Shown here: piece by piece, positions 48,569 to 56,800 of the stretch | How the letters are laid out: each line of letters opens with the position of its first letter | How positions within the stretch are numbered: the stretch's first letter is position 1 | DNA from: Magnolia sinica | Taxonomy: Eukaryota > Streptophyta > Magnoliopsida > Magnoliales > Magnoliaceae | Direction of reading: 5' to 3' | DNA: 64,000 bases | NCBI RefSeq assembly: GCF_029962835.1 | Contig: NC_080588.1 | Span: 67,314,501 to 67,378,500 of the forward strand | Program-made: the position numbers and the translations under genes | Notes under the pieces: model-generated | Told to the model about the DNA's origin: nothing | Database searches by the model: none | The model's input: only the letters and a program-made list of their open reading frames with translations

Positions 48569-49881
48569 GAGATCCTATTGTTTTTGGGTCTCAAAATTGA
48601 GCCAAGGTATTAGTGACAAGTATGGATATTGATTTTACGGGGTTTTGGTATTGCTAAAAGTTAGTGGTTAGGCCTAAAACTTAGTGGGTTGATCAATAAT
48701 TAAGATTTGAAGTTGATTAAGGTTTACTTTCCGCTGTAGTTTGAGCCTGATTGTGTTGGCATGTTAGTGTTCTCCGCAACATGTTGGTTGGGCTCCATGC
48801 CATTCTTTCCAGCCAACTGCTTGAACATGTACATTTTTTTTATCTAATGGTCATTAGTGTACTAAACTCCACCTGGTAGCATTCTCATCTGCACATCCCC
48901 AGCCCTGTGTGTGCGCGTGCACGCACACGTGCGTGAGACAACTGGGACAAGGCTATGATGATTATGATCGTTCGCTCAAGAAACATGCATATTCGATGCT
49001 TTTAACCATCTGAAAAACATTTGTTTAGGTACTAGATATGTTGATTTGGTTGTTTTATCCCTTTATCTGCCTTTATATATCCATTTTGTAACTGAAAAGA
49101 AATTCGTTGGTGTCCAGGTCAACCATACAAAACGAGAGCTGCACAATGTGTTCATTAGAAAACTCTACAGGTAACATGATAAACAGACCAATAAACTGTT
49201 GGAGTTTGACCCCATTTCATTGATTTTGAGCTTTGCCTTTCTGTTGATATTTAGTTGAACTGCCACAACCAATCCGATTACTCACCTCAAACTGGACTCT
49301 AGCCACCAAGTCCTGGTTTCTAGCTTTATATGCTCTTACTGGATGACGCTGTATGTCCAAGCAGGGAGAACCTTTTTGAAGAAATGCTGCAGGAACCAGA
49401 GGAAGTTGCTACAAGAAGGAAGCGTACTCGAGAAACACTTCGAGTTTTGCAACAGGCTTTCCGGGTGAGTGCACATGCAGCACATCTTGTTAGTTATCTT
49501 TGTTGTCGTTATGTGGATCTGTGTTTTTTTTTTTTTGGCCTAGAACTGTAGCCTTTATTTTTACTTTTTCTTTTCTTTTCTTTTCTTTTCTTTTCTTTTT
49601 GAAAAACCCTTCACCAGACGTTGGATGAATTGCCTCTTGAAGCGGAAACAGTCACAAAAGGTTACAGTCTCACCTCCGACCCAACTGGGCTGCCGAGGAT
49701 CCATGGGCTTCCTTCATCTTTCTATCCATCAAGTACTGATTTTAGTACATCATACACATCTTCTTCCAAGAACCTGAGGTCCCGAAAGTCATCCCATTCA
49801 GGGGAGCTGCGTTCGAATCTGGATGCCAATGGAGGTGAACATTATTCCGGACTGGGATCCTATCCAGCAGTTGATTTGTAA
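21637..49881 (+). CDS. DRP3: Dynamin-related GTPase, DRP3 type (organelle fission)
   Basis: Twenty exons join in phase to 827 aa: 21637-22011, 26330-26612, 26765-26793, 26904-27005, 27465-27533, 27625-27684, 29685-29798, 32946-32994, 35745-35854, 36172-36264, 36397-36489, 36610-36747, 39468-39581, 39687-39785, 39932-39974, 45955-46103, 46211-46357, 49118-49170, 49365-49464 and 49618-49881. GTPase motifs are complete: GSQSSGKS (53-60), the switch Thr in DICTRRP (about 80), DLPG (159-162), TKLD (228-231) and VNRSQ (258-262). A middle domain includes [16 protein letters not shown] and [14 protein letters not shown] low-complexity variable stretch (about 545-630) and a GED (about 655-745, [22 protein letters not shown]) follow. 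There is no PH or proline-rich domain, as expected for DRP3. In Arabidopsis, DRP3A and DRP3B constrict mitochondria and peroxisomes; that role is inferred from the family. The A/B subtype cannot be settled here. No frame breaks were seen despite heavy transposon load in introns. Confidence 0.95.
22168..22209. repeat. (AT)n microsatellite
   Basis: About 21 uninterrupted AT units in DRP3 intron 1. Confidence 0.95.
22210..23230 (+). other. DRP3 intron 1, first part
   Basis: No exon of the dynamin protein is missing between exon 1 and exon 2, so this is intron. No element with clear borders was seen. Confidence 0.4.
23235..23960 (-). mobile_element. L1-type LINE 3' region, reversed
   Basis: Plus-strand poly(T) with A interruptions (23235-23261), then AGAAGTAATGGTATTTATTA. 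On the minus strand this is a 3' untranslated tail, with TAATAAATACC before a poly(A) tail, preceded by CTTCGGCCTCTTGGCC, as in plant L1 elements. Upstream sequence is too degraded to show clear ORF2 domains, so the upper border is a guess. Confidence 0.5.
23970..24238. repeat. Family C MITE (GTAACGGCC-rich), copy 1
   Basis: Repeated GTAACGGCC/GGCCGTTAC motifs in both orientations (CATAACGGCCGTTGTGG, TAATGGCCCGTTACACCC, TTGTAATGGCCGTAACAG), with a T-rich/A-rich centre. It starts near CCATGGTGTGCTGTAACGG and ends near GTTACGAAATACTTTGTCTG. Copies 2 and 3 are at 33345-33585 and 55975-56835. Confidence 0.65.
24369..25799. mobile_element. Solo LTR, about 1.43 kb, copy 1
   Basis: It starts TGATGCAGGATGGAATGA and ends GATGTCCTCATCA, so the ends are TGATG...CATCA. 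The exact 5-base flank GACAA lies on both sides (24364-24368 and 25800-25804). It is homologous over its whole length to 30389-31797. No coding or primer site is attached, so it is a solo LTR left by recombination. It sits in DRP3 intron 1 and is a fossil. The exact target duplication suggests the insertion is not ancient. Confidence 0.8.
27740..28404 (+). other. DRP3 intron 7, first part, repeat debris
   Basis: TCGTTGTCGTCGTCATCATC is a short (GTC/ATC)n run at about 27844-27870, and GGTTGGGTTTTAAATGG follows. This is the sort of sequence found at RTE-type 3' ends. No coding evidence and no firm borders. Confidence 0.3.
28412..29356. mobile_element. 945-bp TIR element with ATATCGG motifs
   Basis: The left end CCAGTGTTCGAAATATCGG is inverted at the right as CGATATCATTGATATTTAAA and ACATTG. 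GCTGCAA flanks both sides (28405-28411 and 29357-29363) as a 7-base direct repeat. The ends are rich in CGTATC and ATATCG, and the middle is A/T-rich with a repeated ACTTCGAAATTAGTCTCAAT. No transposase frame is present, so it is non-autonomous. It lies in DRP3 intron 7. Confidence 0.7.
30084..30374. mobile_element. Short MITE in DRP3 intron 7
   Basis: Left end AGGGGCTGTTTGATAAATAC; right end (reverse complement) AAGGTGTCGTTTAATGAAGT. These are imperfect GGSTGTTTGATAAA-like inverted ends of a hAT-like MITE. It lies only 14 bases left of the second solo LTR. Confidence 0.5.
30389..31797. mobile_element. Solo LTR, about 1.41 kb, copy 2
   Basis: It starts TGATGCAATACGGAATTA and ends GGATGTCCTCATCA, the same ends and order as the copy at 24369-25799 and in the same orientation. 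Flanks ATGGT and TGGGA do not form a clean 5-base duplication, so it may be older or its edge may be altered. It is a fossil in DRP3 intron 7, with no interior sequence attached. Confidence 0.75.
31798..32940. repeat. Dispersed repeat debris in DRP3 intron 7
   Basis: AGGTGGGCCAGCTCCAAAAG, TTGCCAACTGTCCAATCAAT and the later TTGCCAACTGTCCACATTT, plus GTGGGTCCCACCATGAATAT, show two related GTGGGCC-style repeat pieces. Borders were not resolved and there is no coding sequence. Confidence 0.35.
33345..33585. repeat. Family C MITE, copy 2
   Basis: GGCTGTAACGACTGCTGCCG, TAACAGACCGTTACGGG and CATTACATAACGGTTATTAT, around a T-rich centre, then TTTTGGAATACCTTGCT. This is the same end phrase as copy 3 (CGGAATACCTTGCT). 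It lies in DRP3 intron 8. Confidence 0.6.
33795..33867. repeat. (TC)n(TA)n microsatellite
   Basis: About 28 TC units followed by about 9 TA units. They lead straight into the MITE at 33868. Another AT run lies on that MITE's far side (34416-34435). Confidence 0.95.
33868..34415. mobile_element. Young-looking foldback MITE, family B
   Basis: The left end GGAAAAGGTACTATGCGCTC and the following GACCTCACGA are matched at the right by TCGTGAGGTC and GAGCGCATAGTACCTTTTCC. Apart from one extra terminal base, about 30 bases are a perfect inverse. The arms continue imperfectly (GTGGGCCCCACCGTGATGCG / CGCATCACGGTGGGGCCCAC). The 548-bp element is non-coding and sits between two AT microsatellites, so the target duplication is masked. 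It lies in DRP3 intron 8. Confidence 0.8.
34441..35581 (-). mobile_element. Ty1/copia retrotransposon remnant
   Basis: Two related terminal repeats, 34441-34695 and 35322-35581, share TAATAAGGGAAGAAGGG, ATTACAAGAGATAAGCTAGG and GACTGTACACTAAC. Between them, on the minus strand, is copia-type RNase H sequence ([27 protein letters not shown]). The rest of gag-pol is missing, so the element is a broken remnant with several breaks. The two repeats differ at many places by eye, which suggests an old insertion. It lies in DRP3 intron 8. Confidence 0.75.
36780..37900 (+). other. DRP3 intron 12, first part
   Basis: There is scattered repeat wording such as TCAAGTGGGCCACTGTGTTA and AAACTTTGGTCAGGTTG, but no bordered element. 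No exon-like segment is missing from the protein here. Confidence 0.35.
37905..39003 (+). mobile_element. L1-type LINE 3' part in DRP3 intron 12
   Basis: Translated pieces in order are [38 protein letters not shown] and [15 protein letters not shown]. Then come [20 protein letters not shown] with DNFQKQGM, the zinc-binding RVT domain, and [14 protein letters not shown]. It ends GCGCTTTGTTTAT plus poly(A) (about 38994-39003). This is the C-terminal third of L1 ORF2. The segments lie in different frames, so it is dead, and it is 5'-truncated. Confidence 0.85.
40475..44590 (-). mobile_element. hAT transposon relic with BED-finger transposase
   Basis: On the minus strand a degraded BED zinc finger comes first (about 43691-43482: [19 protein letters not shown]). 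A DUF659-type hAT core follows (42895-42392: [51 protein letters not shown]). An acidic Asp/Gly/Glu-rich C-terminal region lies about 41110-40906. ACTTATGCGATCGCATAG near 40509 and CTATGCGACCGCATAAGT near 44533 are inverted subterminal motifs. Only one stretch over 150 codons is open, and the BED and core parts are in separate frames, so it is inactive. Outer borders are approximate. At about 4.1 kb it accounts for most of DRP3 intron 15. Confidence 0.7.
44259..44300. repeat. (GA)n microsatellite
   Basis: About 20 GA units inside a wider GAGAGTAAGAG-rich stretch (about 43980-44400), at the 5' side of the hAT transposase region. Confidence 0.9.
44597..45378. mobile_element. Mutator-like MITE with 9-base target duplication
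   Basis: The left end CAATGTTATCAAAATCGTAC is matched at the right by GAACGATTTCGACAACATT. GGTCCCATA is present exactly on both flanks (44588-44596 and 45379-45387). A 9-base duplication is the Mutator signature. The interior has repeated CGATTCGATACGATTC and AATCATACGAATCATACG motifs, and a (GA)n run at 44881-44917. No transposase. It lies in DRP3 intron 15, beside the hAT relic. Confidence 0.8.
45395..45895 (+). mobile_element. LINE RNase H-domain fragment
   Basis: The frame gives [20 protein letters not shown] followed by [10 protein letters not shown]. This matches the start of the plant L1-associated RNase H domain (GGVLRD..G..L..FSGP). Later [20 protein letters not shown] matches its end. 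It closes with AATAAAATTGCG and a short A-rich tail (about 45895). Strongly decayed. Confidence 0.6.
46510..47113 (+). mobile_element. L1-type LINE 3' end, copy 1 in DRP3 intron 17
   Basis: The zinc-binding RVT region is visible: [33 protein letters not shown]. It ends AATAAAAAATTTTGTTATCT plus a 13-base poly(A) (47101-47113). A 69-base in-frame duplication (46625-46693 and 46694-46762) repeats [20 protein letters not shown] almost exactly. It is 5'-truncated, with a stop within the RVT motif. Confidence 0.8.
47114..47843 (+). mobile_element. L1-type LINE 3' end, copy 2 in DRP3 intron 17
   Basis: It begins immediately after the poly(A) of copy 1. Translation shows [31 protein letters not shown] and [20 protein letters not shown], then [16 protein letters not shown]-like sequence. 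It ends AATAAAATTCTGTAAG plus poly(A) (about 47825-47843). The head-to-tail arrangement suggests the two fragments landed next to one another or share one composite insertion. Confidence 0.8.
47844..49110 (+). other. DRP3 intron 17, last part
   Basis: (CTT)n at about 48541-48562 and a GTGTGTGCGCGTGCACGCAC patch near 48908 are the only distinct structures. No exon or bordered mobile element seen. Confidence 0.35.
49567..49600. repeat. (TTTTC)n microsatellite beside a splice acceptor
   Basis: About six TTTTC units lie just before the acceptor of DRP3 exon 20 (AG at 49616-49617). They add a strong pyrimidine tract to that splice site. Confidence 0.85.
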
Positions 49882-50548
49882 GCATTCAAAGCCATGCACA
49901 GTGCTCCATTGTTTTGGGGTATTTAAGCATTTTTTCCCAGTTGGTTGCTCTAAAAAATGTGGGTTTTTACTCCTGCTCTTGTTAAGATTAAATAAATACA
50001 GTACCTTAGCAAGAAGATAAATGCAAGGCAGATTAGCGCCATTTTGTACAGTATAAATAATCCATTGTTTTCATAGCCTTACAATGCATCCTGCTTGAGA
50101 CTACGCACAAAACTGAATAACAGGAGCCAGTTATCTAATCCTACTATACTGGCTCTGTATTGATTGATATTTTTTCAAGTCCATCGATCAGGATATTATC
50201 CATCCATTTTTTGAGGTATAAAAAGCATTTTAATCTGCAATTTACAGAAGACATCTCCATGGCATTTTCAAACTGATCTTCAATAGTTTGATTGTGTTTG
50301 CAGTTGACTAAGTCGATCCTGTTGTACATTGAACTGGATTGGGTGTTTTAGCCAATGGTCCTGTATTCCATTGTTGTTCAGTGATTTGTACTTCTTTGGG
50401 TTGAATTTTGCTTATTAAGGAAAGATGTAACTATCACAGAAATTAGACGTTATTTGTAGTTGTTATGTCGTCTCCTTGAGTAACGAGTATGAATTGGGCA
50501 TGTGCATGCCGTTATGATTTTATAGACAGCAGACTGACGATTTGAGTT
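49882..50548 (+). other. DRP3 3' flank
   Basis: The 3' untranslated region should begin here. AATAAA occurs at 49991-49996, about 110 bases after the stop, and could be a poly(A) signal. No further coding sequence was recognised. Confidence 0.35.
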
Positions 50549-51143
50549 AGGGGTGGCGATGGGTCAGGTCGATGTCAGCCTCAGCCTAATCCATTTTCTT
50601 AACAGACCAATAATTCCAACCCAAGCCTGACCTGCAACCCATTGTCCCATGGCCTAAACCCCGACCTGCAGCCCATTGCCCTGTGCCCTATCCCCACTAA
50701 CTTAAAATTCGTCGTGTCCAGAGCTTGACCTGACCAACCCAGCACGACACCACTGAAGTTGAGCAGAATATGGGCTAAAGCCCAGTCCAATTAAGAGGAT
50801 ACATGTAAACATGCATGCACCATGTGCGTGCATGTATCTATGTTTTTTTTTTGTTTGTTTTTTTGTTTTTTTTGTTTGTTTTTTTGTTTTTTTGGAGAAG
50901 CATGTGCATATATCTATGCTAATCGTCCATTAATTTGTTTTGGGCTTTGGGTTGGGTCAGATTATCTGGCCTAGCCCATTGAGAAGCTATGTGGGCAGGT
51001 TTGGTAGGTTTCAACCCCAACCCAGTCTATTTACTTAAATAGGCCACGTTAATAGCTCAAGTTCGGCCCACTAACCATTTAGCTTGGTCCCAACCTGCCC
51101 CTGAAGCAGGTTAGGCGGGCCAACCTGACCTGTTGCCACCCCT
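50549..51143. mobile_element. Foldback element with AGGGGTGGCR ends
   Basis: Left end AGGGGTGGCGATGGGTCAGG; right end (reverse complement) AGGGGTGGCAACAGGTCAGG. The 595-bp interior is rich in CCAACCC, GGGTTGG and GACCTG, so each arm folds on itself. A T-rich stretch (about 50842-50890) lies inside. Flanks (GATTTGAGTT before, GATTTGTTTG after) are similar and may be a decayed 9-10 base target duplication. Non-coding. Confidence 0.7.
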
Positions 51144-51271
51144 GATTTGTTTGGCCGATAGGATGGGTTTATGTAAATCACGCCGACCAAATTCCAGTGG
51201 ATGATTGTATTCCTCTTGTGAAGAGCAATGCTAGTCTGAAATGTGCGCTGTTACAAATGTATGGTGAGAAG

Positions 51272-51675
51272 GACAGTTGATCTGGTGGGCCACAGTTTGA
51301 ATGGGCTATAAGCCAGTACTTATCAGTGATTGGACAGCTTCAAACATCCAGTTCTTATAACTGCTGCTCTGACCTTTACTTTGCAGCTCACTTGTTGATG
51401 GTTTTAGGGACAGTTGATCTTGTGGGCCACAGTTTGAATGAGCTATAAGCCAGCACTTATCAGTGATTGGACAGCTCCAAACATTCCAGTTCCTATAACT
51501 GCTGCTCTGACCTTTCCTTTGCAGCTCACTTGTTTATGGTGATGTGGACAGTTGATCTGGTGGGCCACAGTGTGACTGGGCTATGAGCAAGTACTTATCA
51601 GTGATCGGACAGCTCCAAACATCGAATTCTTATAACTGCTGCTCTAACCGTTCCTTTGCAGCTCATTTATTGGAC
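51272..51675 (+). repeat. Three tandem copies of a ~137-bp unit
   Basis: Units begin GACAGTTGATCTGGTGGGCC at 51272, 51409 and 51547. Each carries CACAGTTTGAATGGGCTATA or close variants, ACTTATCAGTGATTGGACAG, AACTGCTGCTCT and TTTGCAGCTCA. Spacing is 137 then 138 bases. Copies are about 90% alike by eye. Non-coding, between DRP3 and the GT47 gene. Confidence 0.85.
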
Positions 51676-52289
51676 GGCTAGCAGTCCACTTCCCCTTGAC
51701 TTGTGGAATGTGGCCTATCCACGTGATTGTCCCGCCAGAGAAAAAAAAGAGAGAAGGACAGAAAGAAAGGACAGAAGGAGATCCTGTTATTCATTTTGAA
51801 AAGAGGACTGCTGGTATGCAGTTTCCTCAAGTTGCATGGAACAAGCGTCTGCCATTGTTCATCTGGTGACCATTCAGTCATTGTTACTGCTGCTCGTATT
51901 GTTCTTTCTCAGTTCACTTAATGAATTGAAAGCAGATCACTCTTGATTTTTAGGATTCAGATTACCACATTGTTGGCACGTGCATGATAATTCAAATTAA
52001 TACATGGTTGGCACATGGACCTTCTGTTGCATAAGAACGCTCACTGGAGAACGAGGATGATTCTGCGGTTGGCGATTTTGCTACTCTGTCAAATTATGCA
52101 CTTGATACACGGGCACTCAGAAGTGCACATTGTGTATAAAAATTCAAATTAAACAAACTAAATTATGGAAACCACTGTCACTTAAGGACTTGTTTGGCGT
52201 AGCAACTATTGAAAAGATTCTTTAGAATTGCTCATGTGAAAAAGCACAACAGGAGAGAAATAATTTCCCTAACAAGTTTCAATGTTGAG

Positions 52290-52440
52290 CATTGAATCTC
52301 CTTTGTTTTCTATGGTGTGGCCCACTTAAAGTCCTGGACCTGCCTCATTTTTTGAGTCATACCGTAACATGACATAGCGAAATGAATGGATGAAGTGGAT
52401 GTTACACTCTCATCACGTTGGGCCTTACAACTCTGCAAGT
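52290..52440 (+). repeat. Family A foldback repeat, right half
   Basis: TATGGTGTGGCCCACTTAAA, CCTGCCTCATTTTTTGAGTC, AATGAATGGATGAAGTGG and TCATCACGTTGGGCC follow the family A right-arm order. Confidence 0.55.
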
Positions 52441-52504
52441 GGGGTTGTATGAAAGTCATATACATCAAAGATAAGATTTACTAAGCCCACATTTTATTTT
52501 ATTT

Positions 52505-52640
52505 TGGGGTTAGCTTGTTAGTGCACCCATGTCAGTACACACACTCTATGTTAGCCGCCCCCTATAGGGATCGATACCAAGACCTCAAGTGTTGAAACGA
52601 GGTATCTCCACTCAGTCTGCCAGTTGAGTTATGGATCTGG
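52505..52640 (-). mobile_element. tRNA-derived SINE, reversed
   Basis: On the minus strand: CATAACTCAACTGGCAGACT (A-box region), then GGTCTTGGTATCGATCCC containing a GGTATCGATCCC B-box, then GTGTGTGTACTGACATGG. The same layout as the SINE at 16030-16165. It lies between two family A pieces and may have inserted into one. Confidence 0.6.
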
Positions 52641-52779
52641 GTGTATTTGCTAAGCCCACATACATGCAAGACAAATCCTGTAAACACCACACGTTTGCCA
52701 ACACGGTGCATAGGTTCGAGATTCAATCCATCCATTAGAGAGGCACCACTGTATTGATGCCCTAGCCCAAGAGTTACAT

Positions 52780-53065
52780 TAATCCACCATATTGGGCCAT
52801 GAAAGTTTTGGATCAAGCTGATCTTTGTATTTTTCCATTTATCCCGCAAGTTAGATGGAAAATAAACATTAATAGTGAGCACTAGGTGGGCCTAGATAGT
52901 TTTTAATGGTGGGCATTCGATCACCACTGCTTCATTTAGTGTGGTCTACCTGAGATTTGGATCTGCTTAATTTTTGGTACCATATCCTACAATGATCCGG
53001 AAAATGGATGGACGGTATGGATATACTAAACATTCATCCAGGTGGGTTCCATATGTTCAGGGTAG
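52780..53065 (+). repeat. Family A foldback repeat, central part and right half
   Basis: AAGTTTTGGATCAAGCTGAT, TGTGGTCTACCTGAGATTTG, GGAAAATGGATGGACGGTAT and CATCCAGGTGGGTTCC match the family A centre and right arm. Confidence 0.6.
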
Positions 53066-53099
53066 CACCCACTAACGTCTACCCGAGTAACACCTAATC

Positions 53100-53400
53100 C
53101 TCTCCACACTCAAGTGTGGGCTATGCCGCTCTGCCATGGGCAATTGGGGTCAATTGTAGTGTATATATACCATCCAATCCACTCATCTGACGTGAAGCAA
53201 CATGATGAGTGGATTTTCCAAAAATCAGTAAAATCGAAACTCCGGTGGGCCACACCACATGAAATTATAGTTTATAGGCATGATTGTACAATTTTCCCTG
53301 TGGTGTGGCCCACAAAAGTAATTCATTGGACATATTTTAAGGGTATATGATCTAAATGTGGTGGCGTACCTGATGGACGGGTGGATCTGATGAACACTCC
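53100..53400. repeat. Family B-like repeat upstream of the GT47 gene
   Basis: GATTTTCCAAAAATCAGTAA, CGGTGGGCCACACCACATGA and CCTGTGGTGTGGCCCACAAA resemble the interior of the MITE at 33868-34415 (CCCAAAAATCAGCAG, AGTGGGCCATACCATC). The paired GGTGGGCCACACCAC and GTGGTGTGGCCCAC are mirrored, so it is a foldback piece. It ends about 250 bp before the start codon. Confidence 0.5.
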
Positions 53401-53410
53401 CACATGGTTC

Positions 53411-53420
53411 TATTTTATAA
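53411..53420 (+). promoter_or_regulatory. Candidate TATA box of the GT47 gene
   Basis: TATTTTATAA lies 233 bases before the start codon, with a C/T-rich leader (CTCTCACTCTGCAGCTCCCC) between. Supported only by sequence and position. Confidence 0.35.
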
Positions 53421-53652
53421 CCCAAGGTTGCTCGCGATTATTTAAGCTAACCGTGCGCGATGTGCTGTCGGCGTACGTTAGCAAGTAGCGTTTTATTTCC
53501 CGGCAATCTGATATTCTTCCCGTGAAAACACCATCTTCTCTCACTCTGCAGCTCCCCACATCACTAGCAGCGCCACCGCCAGACCTTCCCCTCTCCATCC
53601 GCCAAATCCCAGCCATTGAAAATACCTCACTAGACGCGGATCCCCGCGCAAG

Positions 53653-53805
53653 ATGATGCCTATAAAAACCCCTCCGTCATCCTCATTCTCTTCTCTCCGC
53701 TGCTCTCTCCTCGCTCTCGCCTCTCTAACCTTAGTCTCCTTCACCTTCCTCTCACTCAAATCCCTCCATTCCCCTCCCTCATACCTCTCCCCAAATCCCC
53801 ATCAG

Positions 53806-53867
<62 letters not shown>

Positions 53868-56800
53868 ATTTCCTCGATTTCATAGCCTCTTTACTCAGAT
53901 CGTGATGTTAAAGGTCGTTGCAGATCGAGATCGTGAAGAAGATGGAGATTCCGGAGCTTTCTCCTCTGTTTACCACACGCCGGAGATTTTCTGGAAGAAT
54001 TATGAAGAAATGGAGAGGAATTTTAAGGTCTTTATATATCCGGATGGAGATCCGAAGACGTTTTACCAGACGCCAAGGAAGCTGACTGGGAAGTACGCGA
54101 GTGAAGGTTATTTTTTCCAGAACATTCGGGAGAGCAGGTTCCGGACGGAGGATCCAGATCAGGCACATCTCTTCTTTATACCGATCTCTTGTCATAAGAT
54201 GAGAGGGAAGGTATGATTTTTTTTGTTTAGTGGATTGGAGAAATTGTGTTATTTCATGGTAATTTGGTTGGGGAATTGACTGCATTCTCTCTTCTTTTTT
54301 TTCTGATATTATTTGAAATTATTGAGATCTATCACTCAACTTTTCTTCAGTATGTGTTTGGATGAACAGTGGATGTGGGATTTCTGCCTTCATAGTGAAA
54401 AATAAAAATGATTTGCTTTGTGACAAGTGAAAATTTGTTGATACTGCCCAAATGTAAGGCTCTCAAATAATCCTCAAAACGTGATAGGCTTATAGATGTT
54501 AGTATGGGATTGAATTTGTGATGAATGTTGCATCCAAGCACTGTTAACTTGTGGGGATATTTTAAATTTTAGTTGCATGTTCACTCTCGTTAGTAGTATA
54601 AAAATATGTAAAGTTGAAGTAATTCCATGTCAATGGAATTCACAGTAAATGTTGCATCAATTTGCAACACTAACTTGTGAGGAATTTTTGAAACTGAGTT
54701 GTATTTGCACAGTCCTTACTCATTAGGATAGATGTAAGAAAAGTGGAACTAGTTTCATGTATGTGATCCCAACAAGCCACATGTGTGGTAATTGTCAGGA
54801 CATGTGCCTACACATGGAGGTGGGCATGTTCCCATTTGGAAATGCTTCCATGGGGGTCTAAAAAGTAAGGATTGGGTAGCAATTTGATGGCCTTTTTAGA
54901 ATGATCCTGAGATCAGTTTCATTTAGATTGCATTTGGGTATTCAGTTGGCTTTAATTGCAATAATTAAGTTGCAATAGAGGTGTGATCACTTTATTTTCT
55001 GGTAGATTTTAGGGCATGTATGGATACCTGGAAATGGAAAGGAAAGGAAAAATATTAATTATTAATTTATTACTAATTATTATTTCCACCAACTGAATAA
55101 GAAATGAGTTCTACTGCTAGGGATCTTGTTTGGATGGCGAGTAAAAACCTCGTCTATGTGACAACAGTCACATAGTTTCTTGCACTACTTTGAAAAGGTA
55201 CAGTGATTGCTATGTGAAATTCTCCCTTTTCTTTGCTACCCGTGCATCAAGATATTGCTGCATGGATGGAAAACCTTCTCCACTTCCTCTCATTTCTCTT
55301 GGATTCCATGTATCCAAATGTGGCCTTAGCTCTCTCTCTCTCTCAATGTTGATGTCTCTCCATCTCATGCTGCTTGATTCTCTAAGTAAATCGTGCATCC
55401 AACACAGTTTTGTTTCTGAAGAATAAATTGCAAATATCTTATTTTTGGCTTCAAGTTGCATGTTTTCTATCTCATTTGTTGTGTGGTGTATTTAATGGTT
55501 GCAGGGCACTTCTTATGAGAATATGACAATAATTGTCCAAAATTATGTTGATGGATTGATAACCAAGTACCCCTATTGGAATAGGACACTTGGTACAGAT
55601 CACTTCTTTGTCACCTGTCATGATGTTGGTGTGAGGGCTACTGAAGGACTTCCACTTCTCGTTAAGAATTCCATTCGAGTCGTATGTTCGCCAAGCTATG
55701 ATGTTGGATTCATCCCACACAAGGATGTAGCTCTTCCTCAAGTACTTCAGCCATTTGCTCTACGAGCTGGAGGCAATGACATAGAAAACAGGTTAGGCAT
55801 TTGATGTGTGCACATGCCATTTATTGTTTATTGTCATTTCATTTTACTTCATTTTAAAATATTTCTATTTTTTAAAATATTAAATGGTCCCATACCTATA
55901 ACATGTTCCTTTATCTCCACATTGCAAAATCCATATTAGATGCTTCCTGTCCATGTCTTCTTCCGACCATGGTGTGCCATAAAGGTCGTTATGAGGCCGT
56001 AAAGGCTGTTATGTAAGGGTAACGGTGGCAACTGTTACACATCATGGGGTTGTAAAGGCCGTAATGGCCGTTATGGAAAAAAAAAATGGTTCGTAAAAGT
56101 TGTTACAACCCCCGTAAAGGCCCATTATGCCCCTCGTAAAGGCTATAACGACCTCATAATGGATTGTTACGGGGTCGATGCAAGTTTTTCAGATTTTTTT
56201 CAATAAAAAAGGAGGCATAATAGCGGACAACCGACCAACACACCAAAAGCTCCTGAACTGATAGAGAAGAACCGGTTTATCCCCATATACAAGCCCTCCC
56301 AGGCGAGACCTCCCTGTGGACAACCCCTACTTTGCACAATTCCACAATGGGCCCCACCTCGTGGGCCACCCTACCCCAACGTGGAGATATGGTGTATCCT
56401 TAGAATCATACCAAGATGCCCCTGCATCATCCACCCATGCTGGTAAGGAGACTTGGACATTGGGCTCCTGCTCTGATACCATTTTAATATCGGACAACTA
56501 ACCAGCTCACCAAAAGCTCCAATGCTGAGGGGGAAGGACCGGTTTATCCCTATATCTAGGCCCTCCCAGATGAGACTTCTTCGTCAGCAACACCCGCTTC
56601 ACATGAGTCCCCGAATTGTACTGTCCCACAATGGGCCCCACCTCGTGGCCATTCTGCATCTCACAAACCCCACCTCGTGGGCCACCCCACCCCAGCGTAG
56701 AGATACGGTGTATCCTTGGAATCACACCAAGATGCCCCTTATCAAGGCCATAACGGCGATTACACCCCATATTGTAAAGGTAACGATGGTGGCCATTATG

